Assembly: GCA_946122785.1 (NCBI GenBank) | Contig: CAMGYJ010000002.1 | Location: forward strand, 10,166,339 to 10,230,338 | DNA: 64,000 nucleotides | Source of the DNA: Linum tenue | Taxonomy: Eukaryota > Streptophyta > Magnoliopsida > Malpighiales > Linaceae | Reading direction: 5' to 3' | Part shown: one piece after another, positions 23,791 to 35,757 of the stretch | Layout of the letters: every line of letters begins with the position of its first letter | How positions within the stretch are numbered: position 1 is the first letter of the stretch | Made by a program: the position numbers and the translations under genes | Notes under the pieces: model-generated | What the model was told of the DNA's origin: nothing | The model's database searches: none | Seen by the model: the letters and a program-made list of their open reading frames with translations, nothing else

Positions 23791-25094
23791 CTAGACAAAC
23801 TGGTCAAGGTACTCATCAACAGTTGTGTACTTGACATCTGGGTAAAGCTCCGACGCCTCAACCCCAAACGATTCCTCAATCTCAAAGCTGGTCTGACATC
23901 CCTTCACCAGAATCGAGTGATTAAGCGCCATCATCACATCTCCTGCAAAACAAACACATTTAGAAAGCTGCAAAGGAGTTCAAAGTCCTGGTGCAATCAA
24001 ACTGAAAATACCACTATACCATTTACTAACCTCTGGTGAGCTTCAGAACCTGTTCTTCAGGAATGTAAACCCTCTCCAGGGTCTTCCCAATCTTCCTCTC
24101 CCACAAACCTACCAGATCATTGAACGAATAGATGTTCTTAGGAGGCCTTATGTACACAAGCTTGTTCAACGTCCTCGGATCGTCCACCGCCCTAATCGTA
24201 TAAGTTCCAATGTCATCTTCCCTGTTGTAAATTGCTGCAGCACAAAAACCAACCAACCCCTCAGCTTAATGTCAAACTGGGTTTCTGAACTAAACGCTCA
24301 ATTCAACCTCAAAATGAATAAAGTTCGAACCTTTAGCATTGCCATCTCCTAAGATGATAACTCTGTCTCTGGGAGGCACGTCGCCGGAGGGCTGAGCCAA
24401 ATTGCTAAGGAAATAGCCGGCGAAGCTGTTACAGGAGACATAGGTGAACGGAATCCCTGCGGCCTCAACAGCTCGCCGCATTCTGACTTTTACGTCATAA
24501 GCTGATTTCGCAGGCTCAACTGCTTCGACGCGATCCACATCGTTTCCAAACTCTGATGGGAAGAATCTCTGGAAGAGGAGAAAAGGGAAATCGAGCATCT
24601 AAGCATAAAAAATAAAAAAAAAAAGCCCCCCAAAAATTTCCCCCAGATTCTAATAAGCAAAACTTGAAAAACAGAGCAATGTCTACAAACCCACCTTGAC
24701 ATTTCCAGCTTCTTTAATGGCGGCGATGATCTTGACCTGATCGGTCAACATGCCATGGCCAACAGTGGAAATCACCACGTCGACTTGCTTCATTGCGTTC
24801 ACCAAGCTTCCATGGTCGTGCAAATCGCCCTGCAAAATAGAAATTAAGAACCCTTGTTCTACTAAAAAAAAAAATTTGGTTCCATTATAAGGGTTTTCTT
24901 ACAATGAGGAAATTGACGCCCAAGGACTTGAAGGAGTGGACGATTCTGGATCTTCTGGGGCTAGTAAGCGTCGATTTCCTGACCAGAGCGTAAGTTGGGT
25001 GGCCGGATTTGGCGCTGGCTTCGACGATGAACTTGCCGATGTAACCAGTCCCTCCGATGAACAGGATCCTGCTTTTGGTGCTGGTGGAAGCCAT
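23791..25094 (-). CDS. Phenylcoumaran benzylic ether reductase-like protein, copy A
   Basis: Five minus-strand exons: 25094-24903, 24829-24695, 24568-24331, 24234-24031 and 23942-23791, giving 306 residues. The protein is a cytosolic NADPH-dependent NmrA-like reductase of the PCBER/isoflavone reductase/pinoresinol-lariciresinol reductase family. Seen: the Rossmann motif GGTGYIGKF near residue 15, VDVVISTVG, RFFPSEFGNDVDR, the catalytic-Lys helix VKVRMRRAVEA, GTYTIRAVDDPRTLNK and the family C-terminus SFGVEASELYPDVKYTTVDE. PCBER reduces the phenylcoumaran ring of dehydrodiconiferyl alcohol. Exon 5 encodes five fewer residues than in copies B and C just after the last splice junction. An in-frame ATG at 25172 would add 26 Ser/Lys-rich residues, but the family start is at 25094. 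Exact substrate cannot be read from sequence. Confidence 0.88.
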
Positions 25095-25172
25095 TTTTTG
25101 TGGGACTTTCTTTTTTGCTTTCGCTTGAAGAGCAGAGGAGAGGGAGGCTGAAGAGGATGAGCTTATGCCCAA

Positions 25173-28100
25173 AAACTGGCTAAAACTTCTTCTGTGATTT
25201 GATGAAGGAAAAAGAAAAAGAGTATTCTTAATCGCATGGTGGTACTTTCTTTTAAAGACATTTGTGTTACTTCTGGAAGATGGAGAAAGTGGGCAGAAGA
25301 TTCGGCTAATAGAAGCTTCCCTAGGGTGGGGAAGGAAATGGTGGGTAGGTCGCCATTGCTGAATGCTGACCGACCGACCTCAAGAGCCCACTGGGATGGA
25401 GGATTCGGCGGGCAGGTTTGGTAGTAGACCGCAGAATCAATTCCCCCACCTATGTGATAAATGTTAATATTAGGACTTAGGAGGGACCAGTACCTCTGTT
25501 TAATAATGAAATCAGGTGATTTATAAATATACATAATTTGATTATTGACTTTCATTAAGTGTGTGTTTTTAATAGTGATAGTTAGAATCAATTTCGAGTT
25601 TTAAACCTCGACTAAAGTAATCTATTTATTAGTGACACTTTGTATCTAGTTGTTTTCTCAATAATAGAGTGATCTCTTGAGTCTTGACACAAAAAAAAGA
25701 TAATATTTTCATTAATACTAGCCATGAAACAAAAAATTGTGTTTCTTATATAAATAAATGAATGTGTCAATTTGGTGTATATGTGGTGTTTATCTTTCTC
25801 CGCAAATTCTCCCTCCAAATAAATTTTGATACATTTTATCTTAATGAGTTATCTAATAATGATATTTTGAAAATTGATATTCAACTAGATAGCTTTAGCT
25901 AGGTATGTATGAAATGAGGATGGATAAGTGGTCTGCCAGAATAGATGGAATTGATATGTTTTTTATAATATTTATATGACTAAATAAATTGATGAATTAT
26001 ACGTTTACTAGAAGACATTCGAAACACAAATCTCACTTATTGTACAGTTTTGACTCTAAACTATGAGTTTGTCCTCCCATACATTTTGTCATTACAACAC
26101 ATTTTAGCAGTTTATGTGTTTATATGACTAAACCAATATGATGATCTCAATCACAAAGTAGAATCTAGGTATCTATTTATGTGCTTATTTATCAAACACA
26201 CCATGTTTTTGTATAGACTAATAGTGTTGTTGTCATTTTTTTTTGGTTGAATTTTGTTGTCATTTTCCGCCTGTAAATATTGAAACACAATTTTTTCCAT
26301 AATGAGATACATGAATAATAACATTCAAAGTTAAAATGATTGGTGAAATTATGAATGATTCTTTAGTAGGTTCAACACACGAAGATTGATATCTTAAATA
26401 GTTTGAAAAATGAGCGTATTTTGCAAGTTTAGAATATGACAACACATCGGATGTATATCATTGAAAAAATTAATATAAATTATCTTAAAATATACATTTC
26501 TTAAATCAAACCTACATTGAATGAATTTTTAAATACGCCGTTAAATTTTATTGCTTATGTAGATAATGTCGTTACTTTACATATAATAATATTATTTTTG
26601 TTCTGATAACATCATTACCACTTCGATAATTTCTTTGTTATTGACAGTAATCAACTCAACTAGTTTTTTACCCGCCCGTTGGGCGGTGGATTATGTTTGG
26701 TTATTTTATAATTCGCTATAGTATTCTAATTATTATTATTATTTATTTTTGTTGACTCACCAAAAAAAATATTATTTGTTTTTTAGGAGCTAATATACAT
26801 GGAATTGTAAATCTCACTTACCTTATTTAAGGTAATGTTTCATACTTTTATACCTTTTTTATTTATGAAAATTTTAATTGTATTAACAAAACTCTCTATA
26901 GATTGTTCTTTACTGATTTAGAATTTTGTATCGAACTCAAAAAAGTGATAAAGAAGTTAAAAAATTGAAGGTCTCAAACGAAGAAGTTAGAGCTTTTCAT
27001 TTTCTTTCCCTTCTCATATGTCGGTATAAGATAATAGAGAATATTCCGATCTAGATTCCACGAATATCGTGTATTATCAGTTAACCTGCAATTATGGAAT
27101 AATGATGAAACACATTAGCATCCACATCAATCAATCTTCCGCATACTCATTTAATTTATTTTGGCATTGTTCTAGCAAAACCAACCACAAACAGAACTAT
27201 CAGTTGTCACTAATTTATTAAAGCAATATTTTCAGCAAACTAAACTGCATATAAACACAATTTATATTTTATAGAGAGCTACATATCTCTTGCAGGGAAA
27301 AATGGTGCTTTTTTTTTACCAAATAACAACATAGACAAATAATGAAAGGAGCATACTTCAATACAACTCAACTCATTCTATCTTGCATATTCCTATTTTG
27401 TGAACTGAATTTATGCACTAATCCAAATAGTAGTTGGTAAGAAAACAATCATGTCAAAATCAAATTTTAGTTAGGAATTCAATGAGAAAAAATCCACCAT
27501 AATGAAACAAACAAATGTCATTGCAAACGTGTAGAAATTGAAAAAACATCGAAATACACAACCGAGGAACCACTACCATCATTTTTCTTCTTCTTCGCGA
27601 CCTTTATAAAACCCCAATTATGTTCCCTTCTACTTATAATCTCATTGCTACGTACTAATTACTAACCAGATTGTCATCTTATAGCTAGCTAGTAGCATGT
27701 CAATCATGAACGTAAAGAATATAATGAACAACCTCACAACTCTACTTTCCATTTCATCATCTAAAGAACTGGGTTGCAATAGGCATTTAAGAAAAACGAT
27801 CAATTATTCAACCAAAGGAGATATGCCCTAAATCCAACCAATTATCCCTTCTCATTATATATTACCTATTTACATAAAAGTATAAGACATAATAGAGAAC
27901 ATAAAACAACTACGTGAAAACAAATAAGAAATACATTAACTCATCGAGTGGGGGAAATTTTGCCATTCAGCAGTCTTAATTTGGAAGAAATTAAGAAAAG
28001 AATGGAAAGAAGAGTGAGCAGTTGTCAACTTCAGATCAAGGAGGAAGAAGGAGGAATCGACAATTCTCGGTTTGGTTCACCTCGTCTTCACAATGATAGG

Positions 28101-29238
28101 ATGAATTGTGTTCATCAACAGGCAAAAATATGTTACAACTTCTCAAAATTTTGCAATCTAATCGTTGGCTCATGTACCTCCCTCCTCCTATTATCTGACA
28201 AAGGAAAAAAAAACTTCATATGCATTATCATTTCTTTCTCTATCTAATTACTTATTTTCAATGTTGGATTTTATTTCCGAAGAGATAATCAAAATGGGAA
28301 AAGGGTAGAGATAAATTAAAATGTTGCATTCATAATTAATATGTTTTTATTTAATCGGAATGAATAAGAAGTGTTTTAAAAAATAACAATTATTGCAATG
28401 TCAAGTTTATCTTCAGACCTTTTCTATGTAAATTATACTTGTTTTATTTTATAAGTATATGCATTAGGAAGAAGTGAGTATTTGATAGCAAAAAATATAT
28501 AGTCATATAATTTATTTTTCAAAGTCGATTGATTGTCAAACACTTATTTTCTCTTAGGACATCGTTTAAATTTTGTTTAATTGAAAAATTATTATTATTC
28601 ATATGTGTGCTTCTTTTTAGTTTGTTTAATTGAATAAAATTATTACTTATGTGTGTTTGTTTGCTTAAATGTTTAAAAAAAATGTAACTTATTTTAAGTT
28701 TTAGTAAAAATGAGTAGACTTATTAAAAGAAGAGAGAGATAGCTCCATAAATAGATCAATAAATAAAATTTTGTTTGTATAAACATTATCCACCTTGGCA
28801 TCTTGTGAATTCACCAAGTGCTTATGTGACAAGATATTAAGTATAGATAGATAGATAGATTTTTCATCAACCATCCTTCGAATCAGAACCTTGCAGCAAG
28901 CCCGACCAAACAAAAGAACCAAAGACCCAAACCGAAATTCATAATCCAACAGACACAATACAACAGGCTTACATACAACTACAAGGGCTCATAAACTTTC
29001 TCCAACCTTTGAAACAACTAGTCCAATGGAGCATCATACAATACAAGAAACAGCAGCGGGTTCTATTATTTATACACACAACACAAGGCCAGAAATTTTG
29101 AAACTTCCATAGAAAGGCAATTCAAGGTAGGTTAGGTAGTGTAGTGTTACTATTTCATCATCATATCAAGCTAAAAAGCTATCTTTATGTAGTTTCCCCC
29201 AGTTACCATAATACACAGACACCACACAAAAAAAAAAC
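25173..29238. other. AT-rich intergenic region between PCBER-like genes A and B
   Basis: The first about 270 bases contain the promoter side of gene A. The rest is strongly AT-rich with no conserved reading frame, a GATA microsatellite (28845-28860) and a probable Helitron 3' end at 26660-26686. The 99-codon open stretch near 27948-28247 starts with GTG and shows no family features. Confidence 0.5.
26660..26686 (-). mobile_element. Probable Helitron 3' terminus
   Basis: On the minus strand, a 6-bp GC-rich hairpin CCGCCC-AAC-GGGCGG (26686-26672) is followed by GTAAAAAA and the terminal CTAG (26663-26660), then host T. Hairpin, short spacer, CTRR end and insertion before T define Helitron 3' ends. 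The 5' TC end would lie at higher coordinates and was not located. Confidence 0.5.
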
Positions 29239-30540
29239 TCAGACAAACTGGGTAAGATACTCATCCACAGTCGAGTACTCAACATCAGGGTAAAGCTCCG
29301 ACGCTTCAACTCCAAACGACGGCTCTATCTCGAAGTTGGTATGGTCTCCCTTCACAAACACCGAGTGCCCGATTGCCAGTATCACATTCAGCGGCGGTGC
29401 AGACTCTGTATCAAGCAAACAGAGTTATACACAGAAACTTGATCACCAAGTAACCAAAACTTCAAACAAACACACACAGACACTCGATTAATTACCTCGG
29501 ATGTTCTCCAGAAGCTGTTCTTCAGAGATGTAGATCCTCTCCAACTTCTTGCCGATCTTCTTCTCCCACAAGGTAACAAGATCGTTGAAGCAGATCGTAT
29601 TGGCCGGCGGCCTAATGTACACGATCTTGTTCAAGGTCCTCGGGTCATCCACAGCTTTGATGGTGAATGTCCCAATATCCTCTTCCTTGTTAAAGATTGC
29701 TGCTCGCTCGCACATACAATTGAATCCCAAATTAATCAAAACCCTGATCAAATTTTAGTTCCCCTGTCATTCAGAAACGTACCTTTAGGGGTTCCATCGC
29801 CGAAGATGACGACTTTATCCCGCGGCGGAGCGGCGACTCCAGGCTGGTTCAAGGTCGGGAGGAAGTAACCCGCGAAGAAGTTGGCTGACACATAGGTGTA
29901 CGGTATCCCCGCCGCCTCCACTGCTCGCCGGATGCTCGCTTTGGCCGCGAATGCAGTCCTCGCCGGCTCCACCGCATGCACGCGGTCCACATCGTTCCCA
30001 AATTCTGACGGGAAGAATCTCTGACATTGGAAACCGTATTGCAGAATTAGAAATGAGAATTAAGAGATGGAACAGAGTAAATTAACCACCCGAGTTTACC
30101 TTGATGTTGCCAGCTTCTTTAATTGCGGAGATGATCTTGTTTTGATCAGCCAGCTGGTCCTGGCCGACAGTCGAGATCACTACGTCCACCAGCTTAATCG
30201 CCTTCACCAGATTCTCGTGATCATTCAGATCACCCTGCCACCAGGAAATTAAAAAAAAAAAACCCCTCATTACATTAATTAATCCCAAATCCAATCAATT
30301 AGGGAAAACGCGAAATTGGAAATTGCTGCCGCCGGCGGGAGCAAGAAACGGTACGATGAGGAGCTTGACGCCGAGCTTGTTGAAGGAGTCGATGGTGTTG
30401 GATTTGGTGGGGCTAGTGAGAGTGGAGCGGCGGACGAGAGCGTAGGTAGGGTGGCCGGCGTTGGCGCTAGCTTCCACTATGTACTTCCCTATGTACCCCG
30501 TCCCTCCGATGATCAGAATCTTCGTCTTCTGCTCTGCCAT
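29239..30540 (-). CDS. Phenylcoumaran benzylic ether reductase-like protein, copy B
   Basis: Exons on the minus strand: 30540-30355, 30234-30100, 30020-29783, 29699-29496 and 29405-29239, giving 309 residues, essentially the length of poplar PCBER. Seen: GGTGYIGKYIVEASANAGHP for NADPH binding, VDVVISTVGQDQLADQNKII, RFFPSEFGNDVDRVHAVEPA, catalytic-Lys helix AAKASIRRAVEAAGIPYTYV, NEEDDIG-like EDIGTFTIKAVDDPRTLNK, and the C-terminus EASELYPDVEYSTVDEYLTQ. Introns 1-4 fall at exactly the same positions and phases as in copies A and C, with exons 2, 3 and 4 of 135, 238 and 204 nt in all three. This is the most canonical copy. Cytosolic, phenylpropanoid-dimer metabolism inferred. Confidence 0.9.
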
Positions 30541-31425
30541 TGGCTGCTTTCCGGCGACTTGGTTGGATTTTCTTAAAGCTGAATTTGCTGATATCGCAAT
30601 GCTCTGCTTCTGTGCTTTTTGTTCGGAGAGAGGAGGGCGTATAAATAGCCGTAGAAGAGGGTTTAAGAAATGGGGAAGTCAATGAGTTTGACCGCTGCAT
30701 TTACGGTTATGTCCTTTGGGGAGTTTAGTGGGCTGGGCTCTCTCTGTGAGCTTGCTCTTGTTTCCCTGACCCAAAAAAGCTGGTCCATGGGTTTAGTTAT
30801 TATTGTGGGCGTGGTGGATTCCTAATGAGAGTTGACCTTTCTATGATCACAGATTGTAAACTCGCTTCAACCATCGAATTGGTCATAAGCTATTTGATTA
30901 ATTTTATGCAACCACGACGAACTAAAACAACAACACATAATTGAGCTGTGGTTTGCCACATTACCAGCGATAACAAACAACTTAGCAGACGGTTTAATTT
31001 ACACCTTGTATTCTAGTTTTTTTTTTTCAATAAGATTTTGTGTTCATGATCCGATGTGAAAATAATTCGATCAATCTAAATCGGGTTCGGAAGGAAGGAA
31101 TAGAGATTCAACAGACTAAATTAACACTGACAAAAACATATGATAACAATCACAAGCAAAAAAATGACGCAAAATTTGGAGAACACAGTTGTTCAAAGCC
31201 GCTTAATATCATCTGTACAATGGCTCATTGATGGAAATGTGATTCAGGAAATGACATCCATGCGTGCTACAAAATCATAATGCACACCTTCAATCCATCG
31301 TTACCAAATATGTTGAAAAGAGGATGAATTGATCGTGAGAGATAAATGTCATATATTTTTAATGCAATGTTTGAATTTTAGTAAATGGATGTTTTTTCAA
31401 GACCACTTCGTTTTGTTGGCAAGAG
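30541..31425. other. Upstream region of gene B and spacer
   Basis: This is the likely promoter and leader of PCBER-like gene B. No gene is seen. The open stretch at 31040-31231 has no features. Confidence 0.4.
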
Positions 31426-31435
31426 ACGTGTCAAC

Positions 31436-32144
31436 GGGTAATTAGCATAAATGGTAACAAACTTTTGCACTTAGTACAAAATGGTCACAAACCTTTAATT
31501 TGTAACAATACCGTAACAAAACTTTGAAATTGTATAAAATGGTCACCGCTATTTAATTTATGACCGTTTTGTTTTAAGTGCAAAGGTTTGTTACCGAATC
31601 GTTACAGATTAAATGTTGGTCATGTTTTGAGGTCGGGTAGTTTGTTCGTTAAGTATATGACACTAACCACTTGAACGACATATAAGACGTCAGGTCATGT
31701 GTTCATCGACATATTTGCTTTGCCGAATAAGAATGCCCTCAGTTGACCTTTCAATTTCGATACCAAGAAAGTAAGAAAGTAGACATAGTTTTTCAACTAA
31801 AAAGCAGTCTGGAACCCGTTTGTGAGCCATTGAATTCTCTCATTGTCATCCTAAACAACATAATATCATTCACATACATTAACAAAACCACCATACAACT
31901 AGAGTGAATTGTAACGGTGATTGAGCGTTCAAACTTTTGAACTTAATTTGTACAAAACGGTCACCAAAAGTCTAATTTGCAACGACACGGTAACAAAAGT
32001 TTGAACTGGTATGAAATGGTCACACTGTTTAATTTGTGACCGTTTTGTTCTAAGTAAAAAAGTTTTGTTATCAAATGGTTACAAATTAAAGGTTTGTGAC
32101 GGTTTTGTACTAAGTGCAAAGGTTTGTGACCATGCTAATTATCC
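31436..32144. mobile_element. Mutator-like MITE, 709 bp, 10-bp TSD
   Basis: Ends GGGTAATTAGCAT and ATGCTAATTATCC are inverted repeats extending imperfectly through GTAACAAAC / TTGCACTTAGTACAAAA blocks. ACGTGTCAAC flanks both sides (31426-31435 and 32145-32154). TSDs of 9-11 bp and long TIRs indicate Mutator-type transposition. There is no coding capacity. The centre (about 31620-31900) is unlike the arms. Confidence 0.8.
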
Positions 32145-32279
32145 ACGTGTCAACCAAATCTATAACCTTTAACTACCTAATATTTTGTGTAACAATGACG
32201 CATGCAACATAAGACACAATTTGTCACATACTTGATTAATATGCAAAACCCTTTTTGCCCCCAACAAATTTTGGTGATG

Positions 32280-33229
32280 CGACTATCGGTTTTTCTTCAA
32301 GACGATAACATATCACTTGATAGCTCATACTCAACAATCCTCGTGGATATTGAATCCTCAAGATTTTCAATGCACTGAAGGGAGAATCTATGTTAGGAGT
32401 TAGAATTTAAAAAATCAAGCATTGCTTGCATTTTCCAAAATTCGGGTACCTACGAACCTTGTCAAAATACAAGCTAAGAGACTTTGCATTGTGCAGGCCA
32501 CAGAACAAGGACATGAATGCACGATCCAGCCTCTCCATCTTCCCAACGTTACTGTCCCCGGCTCAATCCAATCTAACCTTCTCCCCGACCATACAGGTCT
32601 TCGAGGTGACCCAACTTAAACGATTCGACCTTTCGAGTCAACAATTTCTCGACCCTGAAACTCGGCCAGATGTATGGATTCCAAATCTCCAGGTCCAACA
32701 CCTGGGGCAGTGACACTATTATGAGATCCACCGCCTTGCAACGGAGCAGCTTCAAGCGCTTCAAACTAGGAACAATTGCAGAACCTGTTCTTGTCGTTGG
32801 ATTGGCATAAGAACTGTAGAAAGAGCACTCCCTCAGTTCCAAAGTTGTCAATGAACTGAAGCTAGGAAACGCAGATGAACCATGGAACCACGACCTGACC
32901 AGCCTGAGAGACTTCTTTTGATCGGAGCTGAGAGACAGAAGAAGCTTTTCTACGTGTACTCTGCGACTCGGCTCATCGCAGCAAGAGAAATTGAGAGCAG
33001 GGGTGGCTTTCCACAAGGTCTTCCATCTTTTGCACAGGACGCTGGTTCGGACAAGGGACTTGGTGTCGAGAAAGGGAGAATGTGGAAGAGAATTTGCTCG
33101 GGAAGATGATCAATCATGTTCACTCTGTCGAGTGTCGACCGTATCTTGTTCTTCCACAGCAGCGTGATCACGATCATGGTGACTCATTTTGGGTTTCTCC
33201 GATTCCTTCTCTTCCGCCGTAGCACCCAT
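32280..33229 (-). pseudogene. Decayed F-box/LRR gene
   Basis: The start ATG is at 33229 (MGATAEEKESEKPK..., parallel to the N-terminus of the F-box gene at 44398). The first frame ends after about 40 codons. The F-box (IDHLPEQILFHILPF, about 33119-33075) is in a second frame, and the rest (SLVRTSVLCKRWKTLWKATP to ECSFYSS and LPQVLDLEIWNP, 33070-32573) in a third. Two frameshifts and an internal deletion of roughly 60 codons relative to the 44-kb paralogue disable it. A possible 3' exon (LKILRIQYPRGLL) lies near 32375-32300. Intact relatives recruit substrates to SCF ubiquitin ligases. The leucine-rich repeats show LTTLELRECSF and SLKRLKLLRCK. Confidence 0.8.
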
Positions 33230-33629
33230 TCTTCATTAATCCTAAAACGACAATGTTACGTACTGAAATAATTTATGTGATAGGTTCTCGCAAAGTAATA
33301 CAAACTTGAATCAGAACCAAAGAAATAACAATGAAAGAAAGAAAATAAGGAAGCTAATTGGATTTCAATCTTCTCACAGGCATTAACTATAAAGCGAATA
33401 CATATTTATATGTTAGAAAAATATGACCACTACTCTCACAAGAAAACGATAACAATTCCCAAGCAATAACTAAAACAGAATTCAAATCCAACTAGAACAA
33501 TGAATTATAAAGTTATAATAATACACATGTGCATATGTATCATGGAAAACAGAAACCTAATCAGCAACTTGAACTGAAAGGTTTCTACCTCTTAAGGGTA
33601 GCTGAAGCTGCTGCTTGATTTCAGTGCAA

Positions 33630-35100
33630 TCAGACAAGTTTGTTAAGGTACTCATCCACGGTGGTGTATTTGACCTCGGGGTAAAGCTCAGAGGCTTCTA
33701 CTCCAAAAGAAGGTTCGATTTCAAAGTTGGTTTGATCTCCCTTCACGAACACCGAGTGGCGAATTGATAATACGACACCCATTGGGGTTGCAGACTCTAC
33801 AGACAAGTTAAGAAAGGATTTCAGAGACAGCCACCAAGGCATTAAATTGAGCTACATCATGCTCAGAAGTACTTGAAAGAGGAATATATCCACCTTGAAT
33901 GTTCTTCAGGAGCTGTTCCTCTGAGATGTAAACCCTTTCAAGGATGTGCCCGATCTTCTTCTCCCACAAAGACACGAGATCGTTTAGGGAGATTGTGTTG
34001 CCTGGTGGTCTTACGTACAGAATCTTGTTCAAGGTTCTTAGATCATCCACTGCTTTGATGGTGTAGGTTGCAATCTCCTCCTCCGTATTAAAAATTGCTG
34101 CTCATCGAAACATCAGATCGTTACATTTCTATTCCGAAAAGTTCAAGTTATGGAGATGAAGCTAGTTCTCTACACAACAGGCCAGAACAGTGAATGACAC
34201 CACATTCTTAAATTGGCATCATCAGTCAAAGTGCAAGAATTCCAGTTTACTTGCTGGCTTAGCCGGCAGATGCATTTGTTGGGTGTTTACCTTTAGGGTT
34301 TCCATCTCCGAAGATAACAACTTTATCTCGCGGTGGAGCTGTGGTTCCGAGCTGGGTCAATGTGGCGAGAAAGATGCCATTGAAAAGGTTGGAGGATACG
34401 TAGGTGAAAGGAATGCCTTCGGACTCAATAGCCCGACGCACTTTAGCCTTGCTGGCGAATGCAGTTTTAGCTGGCTCCACAGCGTTGACATGATCCACAT
34501 CGCTGCCGAACTCCGACGGCAAGAATCTCTAGGTCAAAGAAAGAACACAAAATTTGGGAAGTTTTTCATCCGTATTTGTTTCTCAGAGACAAAACGTCGA
34601 ACACATAGCATGCACGATGATGAGGATTCAAAACAGAAGGAAAAATACAGAGTGATGATCGAACTATGATAATGATGATCGACCTTGATGTTTCCTGCTT
34701 CTTTGATGGCGGAGATTATCCTGACTTGATCGAGCAGCTGGGCGTAACCTACAGTAGAAATCACCACATCCACTTGCCTGATCGCCTTGACCAAGCTCTC
34801 GTGATCGTAGAGATCGCCCTGCAGCCCACAGCAAATGGGTAAACTTGTCAGATACCAAGCGGAAACAGAGTCAAAACTTGTGGAATGAGCATCGCGGAGA
34901 CTGGAATTTGAACTCACGGTGAGGAAACGGACGCCAAGGGTCTTGAATTTGCCGATGACGGTTGATTTCTCGGGGTTAGAGAGAGTGGATTCTCTGACGA
35001 GAAGGAAAGTAGGGTGACCAGATTGGGCGCTGGCCTCGACCAAGTATTTTCCGATGTAACCGGTGCCTCCGATTAACAGAATCTTGCTCTTTTCCGCCAT
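33630..35100 (-). CDS. Phenylcoumaran benzylic ether reductase-like protein, copy C (divergent)
   Basis: Exons on the minus strand: 35100-34918, 34818-34684, 34528-34291, 34097-33894 and 33796-33630, giving 308 residues, with exon lengths and phases matching copy B. The Rossmann motif GGTGYIGKYLVEASAQSGHP and catalytic-Lys region ASKAKVRRAIESEGIPFTYV are kept. Several family-conserved positions differ: RFLPSEFG for RFFPSEFG, SNLFNGIFLATLTQ for SNFFAGYFLPTLAQ, EEEIATYTIKAVDD for EDDIGTYTIKAVDD, and DDLRTLNK for DDPRTLNK. These lie near the NADPH and substrate sites, so changed substrate range is possible (inference). No break in the frame. The exon 2 donor GTCGAT is non-consensus but is at the conserved position. 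Confidence 0.88.
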
Positions 35101-35268
35101 AGCTGTAGTTCTGCCGGCGAGACTGCGGGTGATTGGACTGAACTCATGGTAGTTAGAGAAGAGTGTAATAAGATAAGGTCAGTCAATGCGGGGTATTTAC
35201 ACCATAGATGCTGTAAGTTTTCGTTTCTTTCAATTTGAGACCACCGGAAAAATAAATGCATTAATTTC

Positions 35269-35714
35269 AAGGTTGTCAACCCGCGGGTTGACCCGGACCC
35301 GGTCGAGGTAGTGGGTCAAGGGTTAATGGGTCAATCGTTTTAGTCCGGTTTGGCCCGGAAATATAGCAAGAGTCATTATATTGTACTTATCCTCATAAAC
35401 TATATCAAATCTTATCTAACATATGAGTTGTAACATATAATATTACACCAAAATAACATATCGTACTTAGATCCAACATATAGTGAAAATTCACACACTT
35501 ATATAACATAAATATTCAAATGTTCAACTTAGTATTCCAAAGATTGTGTTAGGCGAAAAGAAAAATTGGAAAATAGGCGCATTTCGCAACCTAAAGAAAA
35601 AAAAGACACAATTTGACCTCCAACCCGGTACCTTATAGCGGTCGGCCCGTTTTTCTCACCGGATCAGGGTCAAATTGGGTCGACCTGTGGGTCAACCCGC
35701 GGGTTGACAACCTT
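35269..35714. mobile_element. hAT-type MITE, 446 bp, perfect 8-bp TSD
   Basis: Ends AAGGTTGTCAACCCGCGGG and CCCGCGGGTTGACAACCTT are perfect inverted repeats. TTAATTTC flanks both sides (35261-35268 and 35715-35722). The inner sequence is rich in GGGTCAACCC/GACCCGG palindromes at the ends and AT-rich centrally. It has no coding capacity. The ends resemble those of the 22840 and 58870 elements (GGTTGTCA). Confidence 0.9.
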
Positions 35715-35757
35715 TTAATTTCGACAACATTGAGTATAATTGTTGACTTGTGTCATA

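Noticed and set aside
25095..25172. 26-residue N-terminal extension of PCBER-like gene A
   Set aside because: Copies B and C and the whole family start at the internal Met; the extension is most likely 5' UTR that happens to be open.
27948..28247. 99-codon ORF in the AT-rich gap
   Set aside because: Starts at GTG, lacks an ATG and shows no conserved feature.
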